A stretch of DNA of 64,000 nt from Cephalotus follicularis. Taxonomy: Eukaryota > Streptophyta > Magnoliopsida > Oxalidales > Cephalotaceae. The DNA is taken from the NCBI GenBank assembly GCA_001972305.1, contig BDDD01001638.1, positions 1-64,000 of the forward strand, read 5' to 3'. The stretch's first letter is position 1. Each line of letters starts with the position of its first letter. The notes under the pieces were generated by a model. The model did no database searches. It was not told where the DNA came from and was given only the letters and a program-made list of their open reading frames with translations. A program made the translations under genes and the position numbers. Positions 58,938 to 64,000 of this stretch are shown here, one piece after another.

Positions 58938-60324
58938 TGAACTTGAGTAGCGTTCTTCGGTTGTGGCCAATTCACAATACTCTCAATCTTTGAATGATCC
59001 ACTGATAATCTGTCACAGTCCATTTCGGTAAGACAACATTAAAGCGGTAAGACAATTTACATATAAATTCAGCTCATGAAAGTACCATAAAATTTAAACT
59101 TTTCAAAGCTACATGAGTTGCGGAAGCATAAAATTCATAAGCTGGAGAAACGTAACGTGCATCCCATACTGCACGCTACCCAATACAAGTCCATCATATT
59201 AATAGACCTCAAACGGAGCGTGATCACAGTACATTATTAATTTCCATCATTAACAAACCCATAAGTATGGTACATTAATAGTCCTTAAACAAAACCCGGT
59301 TTATTACAAAACAGGAGAATAAGAAAAACCAAGAACAAAACAACATAACAACTTGTTCTTCGTCCATGCTAGTCCAACCGGTCCACTACATCAATCTGTA
59401 AAGTAGGGGGTTAGCCTTTGTCGTCACTCAGCTAAGTCATAAAAGTAGCTCGGGATTAACATTAAATGCATGTCATGTAATGTATGTATAAATGATGCAG
59501 TGCAGGAAGCACCAGTTTATATATATATATATGAGAAATATATATATTTTAGCAGTACAGTAAAATAACAGTGGGTACATATATATACGAAAACATATGT
59601 ATGCAAGAACAGTACAGTCGTAACCCGACCAGGGTTACATCAACAGACACAGTAATGTCCGAAAAGGACCAACAGGCAGTATAGTATGTCCATAAAGGAC
59701 CACAACATTCAGGTAGTATGTGTAACGCCTCCAACTCCTGGCCCCACGCTACACTCCCACTTCGGTCCCTACTCTAGACAACCAAGAGAGGCAACAGTAC
59801 AGTACAGTGAGTCACCCAGCCAACTCCTGGCCCCTAGGTCAACCCTACCACTAGTCGGCGCTGGCAGCCTCCGCCATGCAACTAGTGGCTCAAGCACAAC
59901 CACAATGAATTCACAGAGCAAGCAGTAAATCAAACAGTAGAGAGTGCAGTAATAGTACAATAGTGATCGTTTAGATGGACAACATGCAGTTCATTTCAAA
60001 ATGTTTCGAAGGTCATAAACATTTGGAATATGCATGTTCAGTAATAGAAAATACTTTTAAACAGTTTCAATAAGCGGAATTTGCTTTCCCAAAATGCTCA
60101 AAAATATAATAACGTTTATCTTATATTTTCGTGTTCAACATAGTAGTTTCAACTTATCTGAACATTTCTACAGTAACGATACTTACAAATCATAATCAAT
60201 TTGTAGACAGTCAAGAACAGGTAGTAAATAGTGCATATGCAATGCATACAAATGCTCAAATGCACCCTAAAAGGAATCCGGATCGTTTCGCATCGTTAAA
60301 TAAGGAAACCTCCAAACAGTACCA

Positions 60325-60660
60325 AAAGACTTCGATGTCCATTAAAAAGTGTCGATGTCTTTATCCATCAAAGTCCATGTCCAAGTCCTTAGTGTCAGCG
60401 TTTCCTACTGTTTAAAGACGTCGATGTCCATTTTATACGCATCGACGCTCAAGGTCTGGAACCTTAAAACGTCAGCGTATTGCTTATGGCGTCGACACGT
60501 TAGGGTAGGAACCCCAGGCATCGATGTGTAATACGTCAAAACCCAAACATATAGCCTAAGGCGTCGATGTCTTTGCAAGGAAGTCGATCTATTTCACATC
60601 AGTAACAAAAAAAATAACCCAAAGACGTCAATGTACTTAAAAGGCGTCGACGTTTTTCGA
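60325..60660. repeat. Inner GTCGAC cluster, GACGTCGATGTC-arm type
   Basis: About eleven sites, for example AAGACTTCGATGTCC and AAGTGTCGATGTCTTT 21 bp apart (60327-60362), AAAGACGTCGATGTCC (60414-60429) and AAAGGCGTCGACGTTTTT (60640-60657). Confidence 0.82.
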
Positions 60661-61218
60661 GTAGTAGTCATCTTCTTCCTCACGACATAACAGACAGTAA
60701 CCATTACAACCCATAATCATGCAAAACAACATGAAATCAAGGTAGGGAACCAACATGCAGATACATATCACATGTCTAGCATAACATGGCATCGATCAAG
60801 TGACCAAAATCAATTCAATAATCATGCAATTCACACACCAAACCGTAGTCCATGCATGAACATTAATCTCAAGATTACAGTTATGTCTTCCCCTACCTTT
60901 TGTTCCAAGTTAGGAACTTGAAAGTCCACATCTTTGCGTTCCAAACTTGTCACAACAGGCCCTCCAGGTCCGTCCCGTTGTTGCAAGCCACCAGTTCCAA
61001 GTTCCAAGCTCCAAGCTCCAACCAAGTTCAACAATGGTGGTTTTGGGCTTTCTCTCCTTAACTTTCTGTTTTCTTACCCTCACTGTGTTTCTCTCAAGCC
61101 TCTGGTTCTTTCCCAATCAGTAACAGTCAAAGGTAAGAGGTGAAGGCTATATTTTATGCAACCCATGTTCGTTTCTTCTTCCTCTGTGTTTTTGTTGCAG
61201 GTCACATGTGTCTAGGAC

Positions 61219-61238
61219 ACCCCCCCCCCCCCACCCCT
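61219..61238 (+). repeat. Poly-C tract
   Basis: A run of about 14 C followed by A and more C, inside the solo LTR at 59011-61865. A simple slippage-prone tract. Confidence 0.8.
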
Positions 61239-61524
61239 GCATGTAATAGCTGGGCTCGTTTCTCAGTCCTTGTCTCAGCCCTCACGCTAGACAATGCCAT
61301 ATTCCTTCTAACCGTCCATTGCATGCACATATGTCCCTCCCTTCTTTGCAGTTGTTGCATGTTCATACCCATGCCACACTTGTCCTCACAACTTCAGTCA
61401 TGCAGGTCATGGAGTCATATGCATGCTCAACACGTCCCATTTCATGCCTCAAGGCGCCTGCAAAAGGCCCTAATTAGATTCCCCTTGCACGTTATTTTGT
61501 CAGTAGAGTAACGTGCCTGACATT

Positions 61525-61690
61525 CGATGTTTACGTATTGACGTCTTTTCAAAGACGTCGACGTCTTCTCCCTGTTTACATAAGGGCGATGATGTCCTCG
61601 CCCACATTGACGTGCATGTGCATGCAGTTACGTGCACTCTTTTGCATCAAGGACGTCGATGTGTTTAGAAAGGCGTCGACGCATTTCCTC
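61525..61690. repeat. Outer GTCGAC cluster, GACGTCGACGTC-arm type
   Basis: Five or six sites including AAAGACGTCGACGTCTT (about 61551-61567), AAGGACGTCGATGTG and AAAGGCGTCGACGC. Same arms as the inner cluster. Confidence 0.8.
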
Positions 61691-62326
61691 AAAAACAACG
61701 TCATTTTACCCCTTTTAACATTCCTTTAACATTTTACTCTAAAATTTAACATTGTTGGAGTTTGGAAAACATCATCAAAGTCTAGGAAGTCCATCACTTT
61801 ATTAATTCCGCAATAAGACACATTACATTGTGAAATTACAACATAGGAAAATCTCAGGTTTTACATAATCCATCACTAGACACAATATGACCAAGGAAAG
61901 TCACACGATCTAGCCAAAATTCACATTTACTAGATTTAGCAAATAATTTTTCTTTCAATAGAGTTTGCAACACAATACTCAGATGCTGCCTATGCTCCTT
62001 AATGCTCTTCGAATATATCAGAATGTCGTCTAAAAAGACCACTACAAACTGATCCAGATAGGGTTGAAATATCTGGTTCATTAAACACATGAATGCTGCA
62101 GGGGCATTCATCAATCCAAATGGAAGTTTCAGTAACTCATAGTGTCCATATATGGTTCAAAAAGCAGTCTTCTAAATATCAACCTTATGAATCCTCAATA
62201 GATTATAACTTGCCCTCAAGTCAAGTTTAGAGATCACAGTTGAGCCTTGTAGTTGATCGAAGAACTTCTCAATGGGTGGAAGAGGATACTTGTTCTTCAC
62301 TATCACTTGATTCAACAATCGATAGT

Positions 62327-64000
62327 TGTAATGACTAGAAATTTTGAATGATAATGTTAAGGAGTACGTTCTTCTACTTGGTACCTTGTTTACGTCATGT
62401 GTTATGTTGAAAACATCATTTACAGGGGATAAAGCATCGACGGTGTAGTTTAAGCGTCAACGCTTAGCCTTAACCGTCGAAATGGATGCTTCATACGTCG
62501 ACAGGGCAAGACAAAGTAACCTAAGTGCTGATGGTTTATTAAAGCAGTGACACTTTGAAGGTAAACCATTAACGCTTGGACATCTTCTAACACCTGTTAA
62601 AAATAGGGGGTTTTCAACTTGGACAAACTCCTCTAACAGACAACGCTTCGACGAAATTGGCAGCCCTTGGTCGTAACCGATGACGCCCTAAATGTAAGCT
62701 TCGACGCTTTGAAGTCAAGTATTTTAGTTGACCTAGAAGAGTTTGGAAAGCGGTGATGCTTTAAAGTGAAGCGTCAGCGCTTTGACCGGATAGGAAATTG
62801 AAGAACTCAGAACAAGCCCGTAAGCGGCAACGCTTGAAAGTGAAGCGCCGACGCTTTTGACTATAGACCAGTTGCCAAATCTAACTTTTTTTCTTTTAGT
62901 GAGTAAATTAATATTAATAAGAAGACAAGTGTCAATCTAGGGAGAGAGGAGACCAGATATTTATGTTGGTTTGCCAAGTGTCACCATTTGATAGGTATAA
63001 TTAAGCACATGGGCAACTCAAGGAGGTGACTCATAAGAGAGAGGGATAAACTTTCTCCCCAAGTAACTCACCCTATACATGCATGTTTGTGGCTTTAATT
63101 CAGTTAGTTTAGCTGAGAAGAGAGTGTTGTCTGTTGAGATTGACGAGGAGAATTCAGTAAGAGAAGGAGAAAAGGAAATCAAACCAAAATAAGGAAAATT
63201 CAATACCTATTTTTATCAAAGTTCCTCTGTTATTTTCTAAGATTTTATTGTGGATTGTTTTATTCACATATTTCCCATTTCTTGATGAAATTTTGAATTG
63301 TTTAATGTTTTGGAAACTTTAATATGTCTCCTGCAATTGTTTTGTTTTGTACTTTTCAAAATTCTATCGAACTTGTGATGAGAATCCATGTTTCATTTTA
63401 CTGCTCATGTGTTCAAAATTCTATCGAATTTGTGATGAGAATTCATGTTTCATTTTACTGCTCATGTGTTGCTGATATATGAAACTAGTGACTTTAAAAA
63501 ATTCATAACAGTTTCATCTCTCAGTCGAATCTTATGAACTTTAGCTTTTTGTATTTTTTGAGATGTCTACTTTAACTTCACTGTTTTATGTTTTCTCTGA
63601 AAATGATTACTTCTATATGAAATATAAGATTTAGAAATGTTATGCAAAACTGTTTTACGAATTTATTTGAGTTAATTACTCAAATGAAGAGAATTGCTTT
63701 ATGAATTGTGAAAGGAAATGAAATGAACCACTCTTGGATTGCGATCCAAGGGGAATGAATCCGAGATGGATTAATGTTAATGGAGCGATATGCTCACAGA
63801 CATGCATGTGATGTAAGGATAGTAATCGGGGAGTGCGCAATGCCCCGGTGAAGCGGAGTGAAAGGGTTCATTAAGTTTATAAACTTTAAATGTTATGAAA
63901 TGTTCTGGTTATGTCTTATAACTAGAAAATGGAATGCGATAAAGTATGTTTACTATGAACAACCTTTCCGGGCTATTTAAAGCTCATTCCTTTCAATGTT
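62327..64000 (+). mobile_element. LTR, same family as the solo LTR at 6312, runs off the window
   Basis: Starts TGTAATGACTAGAAATTTTG and stays collinear with 6312-8050 to the window end. It has a palindrome cluster at 62425-62865, a GGGAGAG-rich leader area (62940-63060) and the conserved GGATTGCGATCCAAGGGGA block (63736-63755, compare 7752-7772). It interrupts RT fragment G. Solo LTR or 5' LTR cannot be decided. No coding domain. Confidence 0.85.
62425..62865. repeat. GTCGAC-like cluster in the 62327 LTR
   Basis: About thirteen sites (AAAGCATCGACGG, AAGCGTCAACGCTTA, AACCGTCGAAATGG, GAAGCGCCGACGCTTT). Equivalent in position to 6545-6885. Confidence 0.7.

Larger units (their letters stand above)
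59011..61865 (-). mobile_element. Solo LTR, Tekay-like, TSD TAATC
   Basis: TAATC on both sides (59006-59010 and 61866-61870) inside an RT sequence. On the minus strand it starts TGTAAAACCTGAGATTTTCC (61865) and ends AATGGACTGTGACA (59011), 2855 bp. Layout as in B's LTR: outer cluster 61525-61690, pyrimidine-rich region near 61030-61180, inner cluster 60325-60660, CCAACTCCTGGCCCC module twice (about 59730 and 59820). The arm type is GACGTCGACGTC, as in the LTR at 1-2018, so those two are the closest pair. Confidence 0.94.
58938..62326 (-). mobile_element. Chromovirus RT fragment (G), split by a solo LTR
   Basis: Minus strand. 61866-62326 encodes an RT palm region with [20 protein letters not shown] and [20 protein letters not shown] (about 61980-62114) and [20 protein letters not shown] (about 61870-61940). 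58938-59010 continues with DPSKIESIVNWPQPKN-like sequence. It is bounded on the left by D's array and on the right by the LTR at 62327 (possible TSD half ATAGT, 62322-62326). Only RT is present. Broken. Confidence 0.85.

Noticed and set aside
59518-59531. Short (TA)n tract as a TATA promoter
   Set aside because: It is near the 3' end of a minus-strand LTR, far from the expected U3 promoter position. A simple repeat is the better explanation.
61140-61511. 123-residue frame with a hydrophobic start as a secreted protein gene
   Set aside because: Inside a solo LTR and spanning a poly-C tract. No homologous frame in sister LTRs.
1-64000. tRNA, rRNA, snRNA, LINE, SINE or DNA-transposon genes
   Set aside because: None recognised on either strand. 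I saw no terminal inverted repeats with transposase, no poly-A-tailed LINE and no cloverleaf-like sequence, but a covariance-model scan was not possible here.

Overview
The window is plant nuclear DNA, almost certainly gene-poor heterochromatin of an angiosperm with a large genome. All coding sequence I can recognise comes from LTR retrotransposons of plant lineages: chromodomain-bearing Ty3/gypsy (Tekay-like chromoviruses), Athila-like Ty3/gypsy, and LTRs of copia type. I find no host protein gene, tRNA, rRNA, LINE or DNA transposon. Every coding unit is broken, so all are treated as fossils. The species cannot be named from this sequence. LAYOUT: 1-2018 is the 3' part of a Tekay-like LTR. 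2019-3017 is part of a SIRE/Maximus-like copia LTR (minus strand), and 3018-3946 is part of a long-LTR element of unknown lineage (minus strand). 3947-16046 is an Athila-like element (plus strand) with its 3' LTR, split by two solo LTRs with perfect 5-bp target-site duplications (6312-8458, GTGTA; 10900-13280, CTTTG). 16047-17468 is unassigned LTR-like debris. 17469-58937 is one stack of nested insertions. Its base is a chromovirus-related element, D, whose 5' LTR carries a long 21-bp tandem array. Element A (19379-51424, plus, Tekay-like) sits in that array. Element B (26071-49516, minus, Tekay-like, TSD CAAAG) sits inside A's 3' LTR. Inside B are a solo LTR (31303-34081, TSD TAGGG), a complete-looking 10-kb chromovirus C (34816-44872, minus, TSD GGCTG) and another solo LTR (46502-47695, TSD ATATG). 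A truncated second Athila-like element (F, 52101-55314) also lies in D's 5' LTR. 58938-62326 is a minus-strand chromovirus RT fragment split by a solo LTR (59011-61865, TSD TAATC). 62327-64000 is the start of an LTR of the same family as the one at 6312. MAIN SIGNAL: at least six unrelated or distantly related LTR families here carry clusters of short imperfect palindromes centred on GTCGAC, spaced about 21 bp apart (two helical turns). The outer arms differ between families (GCGTCGACGC, CAGTCGACTG, GACGTCGACGTC), but both halves of the palindrome change together. In the Tekay-like LTRs there are two clusters about 1 kb apart at matching positions on either side of the likely promoter region, and both clusters of one LTR use the same arm type. 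This looks like a selected, co-evolving set of sites (protein dimer sites or RNA pairing elements), and it is my lead candidate for something undescribed. Other structure worth a look: a stem-loop overlapping the primer-binding site in several elements, a 168-bp-arm inverted repeat inside A's 3' LTR, three back-to-back GC-rich hairpins in the LTR at 6312, and RY-like GCATG-rich blocks in C's LTRs.
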